From positions 1,674,001-1,738,000 of the forward strand of contig NZ_CP103950.1 of NCBI RefSeq assembly GCF_030517065.1: DNA of 64,000 bases. The letters run 5' to 3'. A program made the translations under genes and the position numbers. Under the pieces are notes generated by a model, which was not told where the DNA came from, ran no database searches, and was given only the letters and a program-made list of their open reading frames with translations. Origin of the DNA: Riemerella columbina. GTDB taxonomy: Bacteria > Bacteroidota > Bacteroidia > Flavobacteriales > Weeksellaceae. The first letter of the stretch is position 1. Every line of letters starts with the position of its first letter. Positions 9,476 through 21,219 of the stretch are shown here, piece by piece.

Positions 9476-12400
9476 TTATTTCACGATTAACTTCACATTG
9501 TGCTTCACACCTTGGTTATCTACGAGATTGAGGATGTAAACGCCTTTAGGATGTTGTGTCAAGTTCAATTCAAATTTATTACCTTTGAAGGTATTGCTTA
9601 GAATCTGCTTACCTGACATATCGTAAACGCCTGCTTTAAGTGTGCTCACGCTCGCATCTGCCTCCACTACAAATTTACCTGTAGATGGATTTGGATACAC
9701 TTTTAAGCCTGCATTAGCATTAACATCTGTAGTGGCAAGAGTGGTAATATCTACAACAATGGTCTTCATTTCTGATTCTACACCATCGGAGTAAACTGCT
9801 GATACGCCATAAGTGTAGGTACCATTGGCATTGATGTTTTCATCATAGATGCGTTTTGTAATATCATCTATATTCTCCATCACTACACCATCTTTTACCA
9901 CTTTGTAACCTGTAAGGTGTGGTAAATTAAGCGCTCCAAAGGTTTTCTTAGGATTAGCCACGCTTCTTGATGATGCTTTTTCAAGCCCCTCATTAGAAAC
10001 TAATCGCTCTGCTTTCTTGAACTCCGTTTTAAAGTCTACGCCTTGACTTTGCTCAGTGGTCAGAACTTCATCTTTCTTAGCTCCTGTTCTACCCGCTGCA
10101 GAGTTATCGTAACCTACTTCTATATCATCAATCGCTAAGTACAAGCCGTCATCTGCAGCTGTTGTCTTATGATTGAATGCGATATAGAAATCATTCTGAG
10201 CCACCTCTTTGATGTTAATTGTATTTTCAGCAAATGTTTTTTGAGCGCCTGTCGCTTCAAAAGAATACACTTTATGACCTGCTTTTATTTCATCTACTGT
10301 AGGAACATCTCCTGAAGCTGGTGCTTCTACCACATAAACATCGTAACGCTCTGCATATGGGAACTTATAGAAATACTTAAGTACTTCCGCACCACCTCTA
10401 ATCTTAGAACTGATGAGGAAATCATCTACATCAAAACCTCCATAGAACCAAGAATAAGATATAGCACCATATTTACCAGAGTTTTTAGTTACCTCAGAGA
10501 TGAACCAATTTATACCATCATTATTAGCATCTACTGCCGTAATATCCGCAGGCATGTTGCCATTAGCTTCAAACCTTTCCTGATATAAAGGATTCATCAC
10601 TGGTCTATCCCACTTCAGCGTTAAGGCTTGGTCACTGGTATTAAAATTAGAAGTAAGCCCATCTACAGGGTTATGAACCTCTGCCACCGTGATTAAATCT
10701 GTTTTTGTAACTTCATCACTGTTAAGTAGTGAAGTCACCTCTAAAGCTACAGAATATTGACCTGTTTTGTTGAATTTAACATTTGGATTTTTAGATGTAT
10801 TATCTGTACCTCCTACGAACTCTACACCATCAGAAGGCGTAATTGTCCATTTGAATGATTCTGGCGCAGGATCTCCTGTAGAAGTATTGGTAAACACCAC
10901 AGCTTCACCTACATAAATATTTTCTGAACTTACATTAAAGTTGGCTGCAGCTGCTGTATTAGCAATCGTAATATAATCCGTTTTTGTTACGCTACCTTCA
11001 CCTTTTGCATTAACCGCTTTTAAGGTTACGCTATAAGTTCCTTCTTGATTAAATACCACTTTCGGCTCTTCAGAAGTAGCAGTAGTAGAGTCTTGATAAG
11101 TCACCGTATTAGGCTCAAATGACCACTGCCAAGAGTTAATTGGTAAAGTGGAAGCTGTTAATGTAGTATTCCTAAAACTAACTGTTTCAAATGAATTAGC
11201 CTTTACTTTACTTGCTGTGAAGTCAGCTTCTGGCTTAGCTTCTGCATATTGGAACGCTACATCATCTATCGCTACAGCGTAAGAAGTTGCATCGGCTTCT
11301 GTTTTATGGTTAAACCCTACATAAGCCACTTGGTCATTAGGCACTGAAAATTCATAAGAGTGTTTAATATAAGCTCCATCAGAAACCGCTTCTACTTTTG
11401 CAGCAATTTCCGTAGTCATAGCTGCACTGTTAGGCTCACTACCTAAAGCTACGCTAATGGACTCCTCTAAGTTTTGGAATTTTCTAATAAAGAACACAAC
11501 TCTATAAAGCACCCCTCCTTTCAATTTAATTGGATTAGAAAACAACCAATCGTTAATATCTCTTTCATTACCAGGGAAATTTACTGCAAAACTTTTTCCT
11601 TCGTGCGCAAAACTTAGATCATCATATTTTCTCCAAGTTCTACCATCACGATCTTTATCTTCTGACAACCAACCATTTTTAGCAAAATCATCTTCAAAAC
11701 CAAAGCTATGAGATGCTTGGTCTGGTGTAAGATCCGCTACTATACCAAATAAATCTAAACTGGATTGATTATTTAAGTCAACCTGATCTTCTGGATAAAC
11801 AATTTCTCCTGATACACTAAAGTTAATAAAAGATTGTGATAAATCAAAGGTTTTAGACACCTCTACTACAGCACCTGCATCAATCGTAGGAATATTAATC
11901 TCACCTTCAGAAACTAATACTCCTGTATCTTTATTGGTGAATTTATAAGCCAATTTAGCTCCTGCAATAGAGTCTGTTCCTTTATTCTGAATGATAAACT
12001 TCACTGGCGTAGCCGAAGTGTAATCAACTGGAGCCACATCAGATTTAATAGAGTTTAATGCTAAGTCTTTCTGTACCCCATTATTGATACCTATTACTAC
12101 TAGCGAGAAGTCCTGAACATTAGATGGCGCTAAACCTATAGCTAAATCTCCATTAGCATTGGTCTGAATAACATTATCCCTTAAATCACCCTTATGGCTT
12201 ACTACAATAGTGTAAGTAGCCCCCGCTTCTGGATTGTTAATCACCACTTGCTCCACATTATCTACCGTATTATCCCCCTTAGTAGCTGCTGCTCCTGGGT
12301 TGGTTGGGTCTAATACCCACGGCATTTCTTCTACACCATTTTTCAGCACCCGTAAATCTAAGTCATTCACAAGCATTTTAGTTCTATCATTAACAACTGA

Positions 12401-13909
12401 ATCATCAGACAAAGTAGATGGCACGGGGTCTGTCCAAGCAATAGTCACCTTCAACGGCTCTACTCCTGATGCTACCACATCCAACCTACTCTCTTGGCTA
12501 TTCCTTAGCGTTTTCTCTTGGATCAATGTATATTTTCCGTTAAAAGCAATCGCTTTAACAGCATCATAAGTATTGAGTAATCCCCAACCTGATGCATAAT
12601 CTGGTCCGTCTGATACACCTACTTCATTGGCGGTTCCAATAGCTAAGGCTTTAAGTGTGGCTGCACGCATCACATCACCATTATTGCTTTTTGAATATTG
12701 TTCCTGGATTAAAAGCAAAGAACCTGTAACATTAGGAGAAGCCATAGAGGTTCCACTCATTCCACTATAAGCCGCATCATCAGAAGACACAGTAGAAGTT
12801 AATCCGACACCTATTCCTGACAAATCCGGCTTAATACGCCCATCATTTACTGGACCAAAGCCACTAAAACTCGCCATTTTAACATCTGATGGTTGGGTGT
12901 AGCCACCTGGAATTTTTGCAGCCGCACCTACAGTTAAAATATTTTTACCCACAGAACCTGTGCCGATACAGTCAAAACCATCAGCACCTCCGTTTTTTTG
13001 ACGTACCACCGTAGATTCATGCCATACCCCTTTTTCATCTCTTACATAATGAAGACCTCCTGGTTCTGGCCCATCCCCTCTTGGATTACCCGCAGCCTTT
13101 ACAGGAAGGTAATAAGGTGCATTTTTAGCTATTAAATCCCAATCTCTATCTGCATCTGAATAGAAGCCATAACCCACATATTCTGTTTCATCTTCTGCTC
13201 CGAACCAGTGCCATCCCTGATTCCCTGACCAATCTCCCCACTCAAAAGCACCTAAATAACCATAAGAGTGATTAGATAAAATAGCTCCTTGGGCAGCAGC
13301 AGCCGTCATTTCTTGCTCATCTGAGTTCCAATCATAAGCATCTAAAGTAGCTTTTGGGGCCATACCTTTAGCTGCAGGATTAACTCCCCCAGCTATCATA
13401 GTACCTGCCACATGGGTAGCGTGCGCACTAAAACCTGTTGGGGTATCTTTTTGGCTTACTCTACCGCCAAACTCTTGGTGTGTGGTTCTCACTGCTCCTC
13501 CATCCCACTCGTGGACTTTCATTCCTTCTCCTTCAAGGTTGAAAACTGTACCTGCACCTACTTTGTTGGTTCCTGTTCCTTCTGCAGCGCCTGTATTATT
13601 GGTCACATAATAAAGCGGCTGACCTTTTTTATCAAAGCCTTGAAGTTGATAAAGTTTTCCTTTAGAGGTCTCACCTGAGAAAGGAATGTTAAGTTTTTTA
13701 GCTTGGGATTGCAGTTGCTTCACGGTAAGCGTAGATTTTCCAAACGCTTTTTGTAAGGTGTTCAACTGTCCCAAATCAGACGCTTGTCTGATTTTTTTCA
13801 CCTGCTCGACATTCTGAGCATAGACAAAACTCGGCGCTAATAAAAACCCTACCGCTACCGGTAACAGGTTTTTATGATTACCTAGTTTTTCTAAAATAGA
13901 TTTTTTCAT
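9476..13909 (-). CDS. Secreted subtilisin-like (S8) protease with T9SS sorting domain
   Basis: A 1477-residue exported protease. The start at 13909 is preferred because it begins a proper signal peptide (MKKSILEK...FVYAQ, about 1-32); an ATG 39 bp upstream adds an unlikely extension. A propeptide-like stretch precedes the S8 domain (about 115-460) with D136 (HEWDGG), H163 (HATHVAGT), N275 (AAGN) and S388 (GTSMASP). Next come a beta-sandwich (about 480-605), a CARDB-like region (615-720), a choice-of-anchor/MAM-like domain (735-890), two PKD domains (893-983 and 988-1077), a second choice-of-anchor domain (1108-1265) and a type A C-terminal sorting domain (about 1400-1477, VYPNPSTGKF...KGVYILNL). 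SprA, encoded at 53620-60645, would export it. Substrate unknown; it is much larger than a minimal subtilase. Confidence 0.93.
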   Translation of the reverse strand: MKKSILEKLGNHKNLLPVAVGFLLAPSFVYAQNVEQVKKIRQASDLGQLNTLQKAFGKSTLTVKQLQSQAKKLNIPFSGETSKGKLYQLQGFDKKGQPLYYVTNNTGAAEGTGTNKVGAGTVFNLEGEGMKVHEWDGGAVRTTHQEFGGRVSQKDTPTGFSAHATHVAGTMIAGGVNPAAKGMAPKATLDAYDWNSDEQEMTAAAAQGAILSNHSYGYLGAFEWGDWSGNQGWHWFGAEDETEYVGYGFYSDADRDWDLIAKNAPYYLPVKAAGNPRGDGPEPGGLHYVRDEKGVWHESTVVRQKNGGADGFDCIGTGSVGKNILTVGAAAKIPGGYTQPSDVKMASFSGFGPVNDGRIKPDLSGIGVGLTSTVSSDDAAYSGMSGTSMASPNVTGSLLLIQEQYSKSNNGDVMRAATLKALAIGTANEVGVSDGPDYASGWGLLNTYDAVKAIAFNGKYTLIQEKTLRNSQESRLDVVASGVEPLKVTIAWTDPVPSTLSDDSVVNDRTKMLVNDLDLRVLKNGVEEMPWVLDPTNPGAAATKGDNTVDNVEQVVINNPEAGATYTIVVSHKGDLRDNVIQTNANGDLAIGLAPSNVQDFSLVVIGINNGVQKDLALNSIKSDVAPVDYTSATPVKFIIQNKGTDSIAGAKLAYKFTNKDTGVLVSEGEINIPTIDAGAVVEVSKTFDLSQSFINFSVSGEIVYPEDQVDLNNQSSLDLFGIVADLTPDQASHSFGFEDDFAKNGWLSEDKDRDGRTWRKYDDLSFAHEGKSFAVNFPGNERDINDWLFSNPIKLKGGVLYRVVFFIRKFQNLEESISVALGSEPNSAAMTTEIAAKVEAVSDGAYIKHSYEFSVPNDQVAYVGFNHKTEADATSYAVAIDDVAFQYAEAKPEADFTASKVKANSFETVSFRNTTLTASTLPINSWQWSFEPNTVTYQDSTTATSEEPKVVFNQEGTYSVTLKAVNAKGEGSVTKTDYITIANTAAAANFNVSSENIYVGEAVVFTNTSTGDPAPESFKWTITPSDGVEFVGGTDNTSKNPNVKFNKTGQYSVALEVTSLLNSDEVTKTDLITVAEVHNPVDGLTSNFNTSDQALTLKWDRPVMNPLYQERFEANGNMPADITAVDANNDGINWFISEVTKNSGKYGAISYSWFYGGFDVDDFLISSKIRGGAEVLKYFYKFPYAERYDVYVVEAPASGDVPTVDEIKAGHKVYSFEATGAQKTFAENTINIKEVAQNDFYIAFNHKTTAADDGLYLAIDDIEVGYDNSAAGRTGAKKDEVLTTEQSQGVDFKTEFKKAERLVSNEGLEKASSRSVANPKKTFGALNLPHLTGYKVVKDGVVMENIDDITKRIYDENINANGTYTYGVSAVYSDGVESEMKTIVVDITTLATTDVNANAGLKVYPNPSTGKFVVEADASVSTLKAGVYDMSGKQILSNTFKGNKFELNLTQHPKGVYILNLVDNQGVKHNVKLIVK

Positions 13910-14375
13910 AACGACAAAATGTTTAAAATTGTATGGCAATATTAACAAATTTTAACTATACCAACAAATATTTTTATGTTAAAATTTCAGCACATCAACA
14001 AATAAAACGCAACTTATCATCATAAAACACAACCAAAAACACATTAGTATAATATAAACAATAATTTTAAATTAAATTACGGATATCACAATACAAAACC
14101 AAGAGCATATTTGAGCCTAATCATCGTTTTTTATCTGAAAACACCTTTATTTTAATGACAAATATCATATTTATACCATTCTATAATATCCTCAAAAAAC
14201 CATATGTATTTTTACGAATATTCCGTTAAGCTAAAAGAAAACAAGCCTCTATTAACTTCCTATTTATCAAGCCAATAAATAACCAACACCTTCTAAAAAT
14301 TCTGCTTTACCCACTCAAAAAATAAGTATTATTTATAGTAATTCTAAATAACAAACCTATTAAATCTTATAGACC
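13910..14375. other. AT-rich intergenic region between divergent genes
   Basis: About 470 bp, very AT-rich, between the subtilase start and the icd promoter. No ORF, RNA gene or strong hairpin is evident, and I do not find a good TAnnTTTG element for the subtilase gene here. Confidence 0.6.
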
Positions 14376-14407
14376 TTAGATTATTCTCTAAAAATTCGTT
14401 ATTTTTG
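14376..14407 (+). promoter_or_regulatory. Predicted promoter of icd
   Basis: TATTTTTG at 14400-14407 is an exact TAnnTTTG match; the -33 position holds TTAG (14376-14379), a weak match. The leader would be about 25-30 nt. Confidence 0.55.
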
Positions 14408-14432
14408 TCCTCTGTAAATCAAGAAAATATAA

Positions 14433-16655
<2,223 letters not shown>

Positions 16656-16683
16656 TGGCATTAAAATAAAATTTTAATGGAAT

Positions 16684-16724
16684 AAAAAAATCGGTTTCAA
16701 TCATCTTGAAACCGATTTTTATTT
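16684..16724 (+). terminator. Terminator of icd
   Basis: Stem TCGGTTTCAA / TTGAAACCGA (16691-16700 and 16706-16715) extended by flanking A/T pairs and followed by a T-rich tract. It begins about 30 bp after the icd stop. Confidence 0.9.
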
Positions 16725-16736
16725 TTCTCTTAATGC

Positions 16737-16790
16737 AAAACAGCGCTCATCATCATAAAAACAAAAAGCAAAATGAGACGGCGCTGTTTT
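16737..16790 (-). terminator. Long hairpin after the small membrane protein gene
   Basis: Perfect 10-bp arms AAAACAGCGC (16737-16746) and GCGCTGTTTT (16781-16790), with a shorter TCAT/ATGA pairing inside the loop. It lies 8 bp after the stop of the minus-strand gene at 16798 and ends in four T in that direction, so it is probably that operon's terminator; the loop is larger than usual. Confidence 0.5.
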
Positions 16791-16797
16791 CTAATTT

Positions 16798-17001
16798 TTA
16801 ATCAAAATGCTGTGGCATGTCATCATTTTTATTGCGGTACCAGATCCACAAGCCTACACTGATGCCGATAGCACCGCCCAAGCCGTTGTATAGCGCACTT
16901 TCTAAGCGATTCGGTTCATCATTACCAATGAAATTCATCAGGAAAACAATCACGAAAGTCAGCACTACGATGGCGTAAAATTTAGGATTTTTAAAGTTCA
17001 T
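16798..17001 (-). CDS. Small two-helix membrane protein, unknown function
   Basis: A 67-residue protein with two hydrophobic segments (about 8-25, FYAIVVLTFVIVFLMNFI, and about 40-55, LGGAIGISVGLWIWY) separated by a short polar loop, with a charged C-terminus. I do not recognise a named family. It starts 2 bp after the stop of the DUF3575-like gene, so the two are surely co-transcribed and the protein is probably an inner-membrane partner or passenger. Real gene status is supported by tight spacing, a downstream hairpin and coherent membrane topology. Confidence 0.65.
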   Translation of the reverse strand: MNFKNPKFYAIVVLTFVIVFLMNFIGNDEPNRLESALYNGLGGAIGISVGLWIWYRNKNDDMPQHFD

Positions 17002-17003
17002 AT

Positions 17004-17612
17004 TTATTGTATTTTATAGGATATCATAATGCCGCCACGGTAGAGCAACCACTCGCCGCTGCGGTTCCAATTTTTGGGATGATGCTCATAGCGCTTCATA
17101 AAATAGGGCGGCTCCTCCGAGGGCTCGTAGCCGTGATAAAAACCTTGAGAGTTACCTCCTCCTAAGAAGACATCCAAATTCCAGCGGTCTTTCCATTGGT
17201 ACTGAAAGCCCACCGTAGCGCCCAACATATAATTATAACCCCGCTGAAATTTATTGGTATGCAGATAATTCCATTTGGTTAAATCAAACAGCCCAAAACC
17301 CGCATTAAGCCCCACATACCAGCCTTTTAGCGCTGTTTTAAAATAATACCTGCCCTCCAAATGCCCCATATAAATTTGATAATGCTTGTCATTAACAGAC
17401 TTCCACGGCGAGGCAAAAGCATCACCTTGCAGGCTCCACTTCGGCGATAGTTGATATTCCAAGCCAAAATTAAACACCAACACGGGCAAAGTCAGCGCGT
17501 TACCTTTAATATAAAGGGCGTGGGGCTGTTCCGCTGATAGCGTATCTCGAGTTTGCGCATTCATCATCATCAAACCAAGCAAAAACAGGAGCTGAGCGTT
17601 CTTTTTCATCAT
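17004..17612 (-). CDS. DUF3575-like envelope protein
   Basis: A 202-residue protein with a signal peptide (about 1-19, ending MMMNAQ) and alternating aromatic/glycine strands typical of small outer-membrane barrels: LEYQLSPKWSLQGDAF, GHLEGRYYF, GWYVGLNAGFGLF, TVGFQYQWKDRWNLDVFLG. This resembles DUF3575 proteins; function is unknown. The ORF opens MMKK; a TATATTTG element ends only one base before the first ATG, so the second ATG may be the true start of a leaderless message. It forms a two-gene unit with the small membrane protein downstream. Two 13-bp direct repeats lie just upstream. Confidence 0.65.
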   Translation of the reverse strand: MMKKNAQLLFLLGLMMMNAQTRDTLSAEQPHALYIKGNALTLPVLVFNFGLEYQLSPKWSLQGDAFASPWKSVNDKHYQIYMGHLEGRYYFKTALKGWYVGLNAGFGLFDLTKWNYLHTNKFQRGYNYMLGATVGFQYQWKDRWNLDVFLGGGNSQGFYHGYEPSEEPPYFMKRYEHHPKNWNRSGEWLLYRGGIMISYKIQ

Positions 17613-17613
17613 G

Positions 17614-17621
17614 CAAATATA
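17614..17621 (-). promoter_or_regulatory. -7 element next to the start codon of the DUF3575-like gene
   Basis: The minus strand reads TATATTTG, exact TAnnTTTG, one base before ATGATG. With the usual distance to +1, transcription would begin at or within the first ATG. A TTAG 18 bp further upstream is a weak -33 match. Confidence 0.45.
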
Positions 17622-17624
17622 ACC

Positions 17625-17654
17625 AATGTTTTTAATTATCTAATGTTTTTAATT
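17625..17654 (-). repeat. Two 13-bp direct repeats upstream of the DUF3575-like gene
   Basis: AATGTTTTTAATT occurs at 17625-17637 and 17642-17654, a 17-bp period, overlapping the presumed -33 zone. It could be a regulator site; the sequence is AT-rich, so chance is not excluded. Confidence 0.45.
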
Positions 17655-17801
17655 GTTTGTTACAGCTGCGATATTGAAATGGGAAAACCCAAAAACGCCC
17701 TTCAGTGAATTCACTTCAATATACCGCCATACAATGGTCATTATATCATATTTTTTTTTAGCAACAACTTATTATATGATAAAAGAGACCTTTGTGAAAT
17801 T

Positions 17802-17837
17802 AAAAAAGCCGTCTCAAAAATACATTGAAACGGCTTT
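17802..17837 (-). terminator. Terminator of asnS-rpoN
   Basis: On the minus strand AAAGCCGTTTCA pairs with TGAGACGGCTTT (12 bp, one G-U) around a 9-nt loop and is followed by T residues. It begins 5 bp after the rpoN stop. Confidence 0.88.
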
Positions 17838-17841
17838 CTCT

Positions 17842-19311
17842 CTACAATTCCTTTCGGAGCCTTGCCACAGGAATATCCAGCTGGTCGCGGTATTTGGCTA
17901 TGGTACGGCGGGCTATGTTGTAGCCTTTTTCCTTTAAAATTTTCACTAAGGCATCATCTGTATAAGGTTTGCGCTTGTTTTCGTTATCCACCACTTCTTG
18001 GAGGTAAGTTTTAATTTCTTTGGTAGAAACTTCCTCGCCATCTTCATTGGTTAAGCTATCCGAAAACAAATCTTTGAGTAGCACAATGCCATTAGGTGTA
18101 TCCGCATATTTGCTCTTCACCACCCTTGAAATCGTAGAAATATCAAAGCCTGTGATGTCTGCCACATCCTTTAAAATCATCGGTTTGAGGGATTTGTCAT
18201 CTCCCGTTAAAAAATAATCTTTCTGCAACTTGACGATGGCAGAGATGGTCTGCATCAAAGTATTTTGTCGCTGCGTTACCGCATCAATATACCACTTGGC
18301 GGCATCTAATTTCTGCTTGATGAACAGCGCTGCTTGCTTATGCTCCTTAGATTCTTTATCATGGGAGTAGGTGTCCAGAATATCGCGGTATTCATTAGAC
18401 ACGCGCAGTTGCGGTGCATTTTTACTATTCAACAACGGAATCACCTGATTATCTTTCACTTGAATGGTGAAATCTGGGATAATCTCCTGATTGATGGTGA
18501 TGGTCTGCGTATCAAAATTACCTCCCAAACGCGGCGAAAGATGGCTGATTTCATCTAAAGCTTCTTTCAGCTCTTCCTCAGAACAGCTCAGGCGCTGCAT
18601 TATTTTTTTGTAATGCTTATTGGTAAGGGCTTCAAACTGCGTTTCTAAAATCTCCTCTGCCAGTTCGGTATATTCATCTGGGTTGGTTTCTAACTTAAAA
18701 CGAATCTGCAACAATAGACACTCCTGCAAATCTCTGGCGCCCACCCCTGGCGGATCCAACTTCTGAACCCTGTTGAGGAGAATATCCAGTACATGGGCTT
18801 CCGTGGTATAGATGCCTTGTGAAAACGCCAAATCATCCACCAGCGCCCTAACCTCTCGACGGAGATAGCCATCGTTATCCAGATTGCCGATGATATATTC
18901 TGCAATAGCAAGGTCTTCCCCCGCAATGCGTCTGAGGTGGATTTGTTCCATCAAATAATCGTAGATGGTTTGCCCTTCTGTAAGGAGGCTCTGCTGGTCG
19001 TACTCCTCGTCATCTGGCGAGTAGTTGCTGGCTGCAGTTTTATAGGAAGGCTCATCATCAAAGAGGTATTCCTCTACATCAAAATCGGTTTCTATGCTTT
19101 CAGAATCTTCATCATTGAGTTCTGCTATTTCGGCATATTCATCCTCTATGGTTTCGGCTTCCTCGGCTTTTTCTAAGGCAGGATTTTCCTCTAACTCACG
19201 CTCCAATTCTTTTTCAAAATCAAGGGTGTGCAGCTGGATGAGTTTCATCAACTGGATCTGCTGCGGCGCGAGTTTTTGCCCTAATTTAAGTTGTAAATTC
19301 TGTTTTAGCAT
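17842..19311 (-). CDS. rpoN: RNA polymerase sigma-54 factor
   Basis: Sigma-54, 489 residues, directing RNA polymerase to -24/-12 promoters with AAA+ activators. The N-terminal activator-contact region is present (LGQKLAPQQIQLMKLIQL, about 9-26), followed by an acidic region (about 45-100), the core-binding domain with DPPGVGARDLQECLLLQ, a helix-turn-helix region (about 385-410) and, near the C-terminus, the RpoN box ARRTIAKYRDQL (from residue 467), one conservative change from the canonical ARRTVAKYR. It starts 2 bp after the asnS stop, so the two are co-transcribed. No sigma-54 activator is seen in the window. Confidence 0.97.
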   Translation of the reverse strand: MLKQNLQLKLGQKLAPQQIQLMKLIQLHTLDFEKELERELEENPALEKAEEAETIEDEYAEIAELNDEDSESIETDFDVEEYLFDDEPSYKTAASNYSPDDEEYDQQSLLTEGQTIYDYLMEQIHLRRIAGEDLAIAEYIIGNLDNDGYLRREVRALVDDLAFSQGIYTTEAHVLDILLNRVQKLDPPGVGARDLQECLLLQIRFKLETNPDEYTELAEEILETQFEALTNKHYKKIMQRLSCSEEELKEALDEISHLSPRLGGNFDTQTITINQEIIPDFTIQVKDNQVIPLLNSKNAPQLRVSNEYRDILDTYSHDKESKEHKQAALFIKQKLDAAKWYIDAVTQRQNTLMQTISAIVKLQKDYFLTGDDKSLKPMILKDVADITGFDISTISRVVKSKYADTPNGIVLLKDLFSDSLTNEDGEEVSTKEIKTYLQEVVDNENKRKPYTDDALVKILKEKGYNIARRTIAKYRDQLDIPVARLRKEL

Positions 19312-19313
19312 AA

Positions 19314-20762
19314 TTAAAATTCAGCATTTTTAGGGGTTCTTGGGAAAGGGATGACATCTCTAATGTTGGACATTCCCGTTACGAAAAGTACCAAGCGCTC
19401 TAACCCTAACCCAAAGCCCGAATGTGGCACAGAACCGAATTTGCGAGTGTCCATATACCACCATAATTCGTGCTCATCTACATTCATTTCTTGCATTTTT
19501 TGTCTGAGGACTTCTATACGCTCTTCCCGCTGAGAACCGCCAATAATCTCGCCAATGCCTGGGAATAAAACATCCATAGCCGCCACCGTTTTTTGGTCTT
19601 CGTTTAGGCGCATATAGAATGCTTTGATGTCTTTAGGATAGTCAAAAAGTACCACAGGGCACTCAAAATGTTTTTCCACCAAATAGCGCTCGTGCTCAGA
19701 CTGTAGATCTGCGCCCCAACCCTCTATCGGGAATTGAAATTTGCCTTTTTTGTTCTCCTTAGAGTTGAGTAAAATCTCCACTGCCTCGGTGTAGCTCACG
19801 CGCTTGAAGCGTTTTTTCACGATGTTTTCCAGCTTTTCTATCAAGCCTTCTTTGGCTCTGTCTTTCTCTGGTTTTTGCTTTTGTTCCTCGGCAAAACGCT
19901 GGTCTAAAAAGGCTAAATCATCTTGGCAGTGGTCCAGCACATATTGGATCACATATTTTAAAAACTGCTCTGCCAAATCGATGTTGTCTTCTAAATCGTT
20001 AAATGCGACTTCGGGTTCCACCATCCAAAACTCGGCGAGGTGCCTTGTGGTATTGGAATTTTCGGCTCTAAAAGTAGGTCCAAAAGTGTAGATGCGCCCT
20101 AAGCCCATCGCGGCAGTTTCGCCTTCCAGCTGTCCAGAAACGGTCAAGTTGGTTTTCTTACCAAAGAAATCTTGGCTGAAATCTACTGCGCCACTTTCAT
20201 CTTTCGGCAGGGCGTTAAGGTCAAAGCTGCTCACGCCGAACATCTCGCCAGCGCCCTCTGCATCGGCACCTGTGATTATAGGCGTGTTGATGTAGAAAAA
20301 CTGATGCTGGTTAAAAAATTGGTGTATCGCGAAGCTTACGGCACTCCGCACACGGAACACCGCCCCGAACAAATTGGTTCTAAACCTTAGGTGGGCTTGT
20401 TCTCTAAGTTTTTCCAAAGAGTGTTTTTTAGGCTGCAAAATGGTGGATTGCAATTCCTCAAAAAAATGGTCGCCTAAAATCTCTATTTTCTTAGCGATAA
20501 TCTCCACCGATTGCCCTGCGCCTTGGCTTTCTACCACCTCGCCAGTCACTTTTAACGATGCTGCAGTGTTGATATTTTTAATCAGTTCTTCATCAAATTT
20601 TTCAAAATCTACCACCACTTGGAGGTTCTTAATGGTGGAGCCATCGTTCAGCGCAATAAAGCGGTTAGAGCGAAAGGCGCGCACCCAACCTTGCACGGTA
20701 ATATCATGATGGAGTAGGCTTTTGTAGCCGCTAAGTATGTCTTTTATCGTTTGTTTTTCCAT
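19314..20762 (-). CDS. asnS: Asparaginyl-tRNA synthetase
   Basis: Class IIb aminoacyl-tRNA synthetase charging tRNA-Asn, 482 residues. It has an N-terminal OB-fold anticodon-binding domain (about 1-120, [20 protein letters not shown]), motif 2 ([21 protein letters not shown], about residues 215-235) and motif 3 near the end ([16 protein letters not shown], then [12 protein letters not shown]). The [12 protein letters not shown] form separates AsnRS from AspRS. It is first in the asnS-rpoN unit, with a -7 element 23 bp before the start. Confidence 0.97.
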   Translation of the reverse strand: MEKQTIKDILSGYKSLLHHDITVQGWVRAFRSNRFIALNDGSTIKNLQVVVDFEKFDEELIKNINTAASLKVTGEVVESQGAGQSVEIIAKKIEILGDHFFEELQSTILQPKKHSLEKLREQAHLRFRTNLFGAVFRVRSAVSFAIHQFFNQHQFFYINTPIITGADAEGAGEMFGVSSFDLNALPKDESGAVDFSQDFFGKKTNLTVSGQLEGETAAMGLGRIYTFGPTFRAENSNTTRHLAEFWMVEPEVAFNDLEDNIDLAEQFLKYVIQYVLDHCQDDLAFLDQRFAEEQKQKPEKDRAKEGLIEKLENIVKKRFKRVSYTEAVEILLNSKENKKGKFQFPIEGWGADLQSEHERYLVEKHFECPVVLFDYPKDIKAFYMRLNEDQKTVAAMDVLFPGIGEIIGGSQREERIEVLRQKMQEMNVDEHELWWYMDTRKFGSVPHSGFGLGLERLVLFVTGMSNIRDVIPFPRTPKNAEF

Positions 20763-20784
20763 TGTCTATGTTCTATATATCTTG

Positions 20785-20792
20785 CAAAAATA
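20785..20792 (-). promoter_or_regulatory. -7 element of asnS-rpoN
   Basis: The minus strand reads TATTTTTG, an exact TAnnTTTG match, 22 bp before the asnS start codon. No good TTTG is found at the -33 distance. Confidence 0.5.
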
Positions 20793-21000
20793 TGAAAAAC
20801 GGCTTAATTTTTGCTATCTGCCGCCATTTTTTATATAGAGCGAAGGCAAGCGGGCTCTATATCACCTTTATTTTATAGGTTTTTAAATGTATTTTTTTGC
20901 TTTTTGGATGTGCGGAAGAGCGTTCAAAACTTTTATTCTCAAGTTTTTTTTGGGCGTTAACTTATTGATTAAAAAAAATGTAATAAAGGATAGCAAGGTT
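20793..21000. other. Intergenic region upstream of asnS with an inverted repeat
   Basis: AT-rich, no believable gene. ATATAGAGC (20833-20841) and GCTCTATAT (20854-20862) form a 9-bp inverted repeat with a 12-nt loop, lying upstream of the asnS -7 element. Neither flank has a clean T-run, so I do not call it a terminator. Confidence 0.45.
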
Positions 21001-21035
21001 AAAAAAGCTCGGCGGCTCCTGCGGAGCCGCCAAGC
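21001..21035 (-). terminator. Second, orphan terminator downstream of the T9SS protein gene
   Basis: On the minus strand a 13-bp stem (arms 21007-21019 and 21023-21035, one G-U) with a 3-nt loop is followed by six T. The nearest minus-strand gene upstream already has its own terminator at 21139-21177, so this one either backs it up or ends an unseen short transcript. Confidence 0.8.
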
Positions 21036-21138
21036 AAAAGCCAACGATAATATAAAGTCAACGACAAATCTTTATTTTTCTTGTAAAAAAACAACAGCCA
21101 CCATACTCAGTATCTCAATTTAGTAATGCTTATTCAGC

Positions 21139-21177
21139 AAAAAGATTGAGGTTGTCAGAGGCTTGGCAACCTCAATC
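21139..21177 (-). terminator. Terminator of the 509-residue T9SS protein gene
   Basis: Perfect 11-bp arms GATTGAGGTTG / CAACCTCAATC (21144-21154 and 21167-21177) with a 12-nt loop and five T on the minus strand, 42 bp after the stop codon at 21220. Confidence 0.88.
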
Positions 21178-21219
21178 ATTTCTCGTTATTGTGGCATATA
21201 TCAAAAATGAAAATGCCGT

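Noticed and set aside
13949-14375. Hidden small RNA or ORF in the long subtilase-icd gap
   Set aside because: No hairpin with T-run, no promoter pair and no open frame of note; recorded only as an AT-rich spacer.
20887-21123. 78-residue plus-strand ORF between asnS and the T9SS protein gene
   Set aside because: It reads straight through a strong hairpin terminator and has low-complexity composition.
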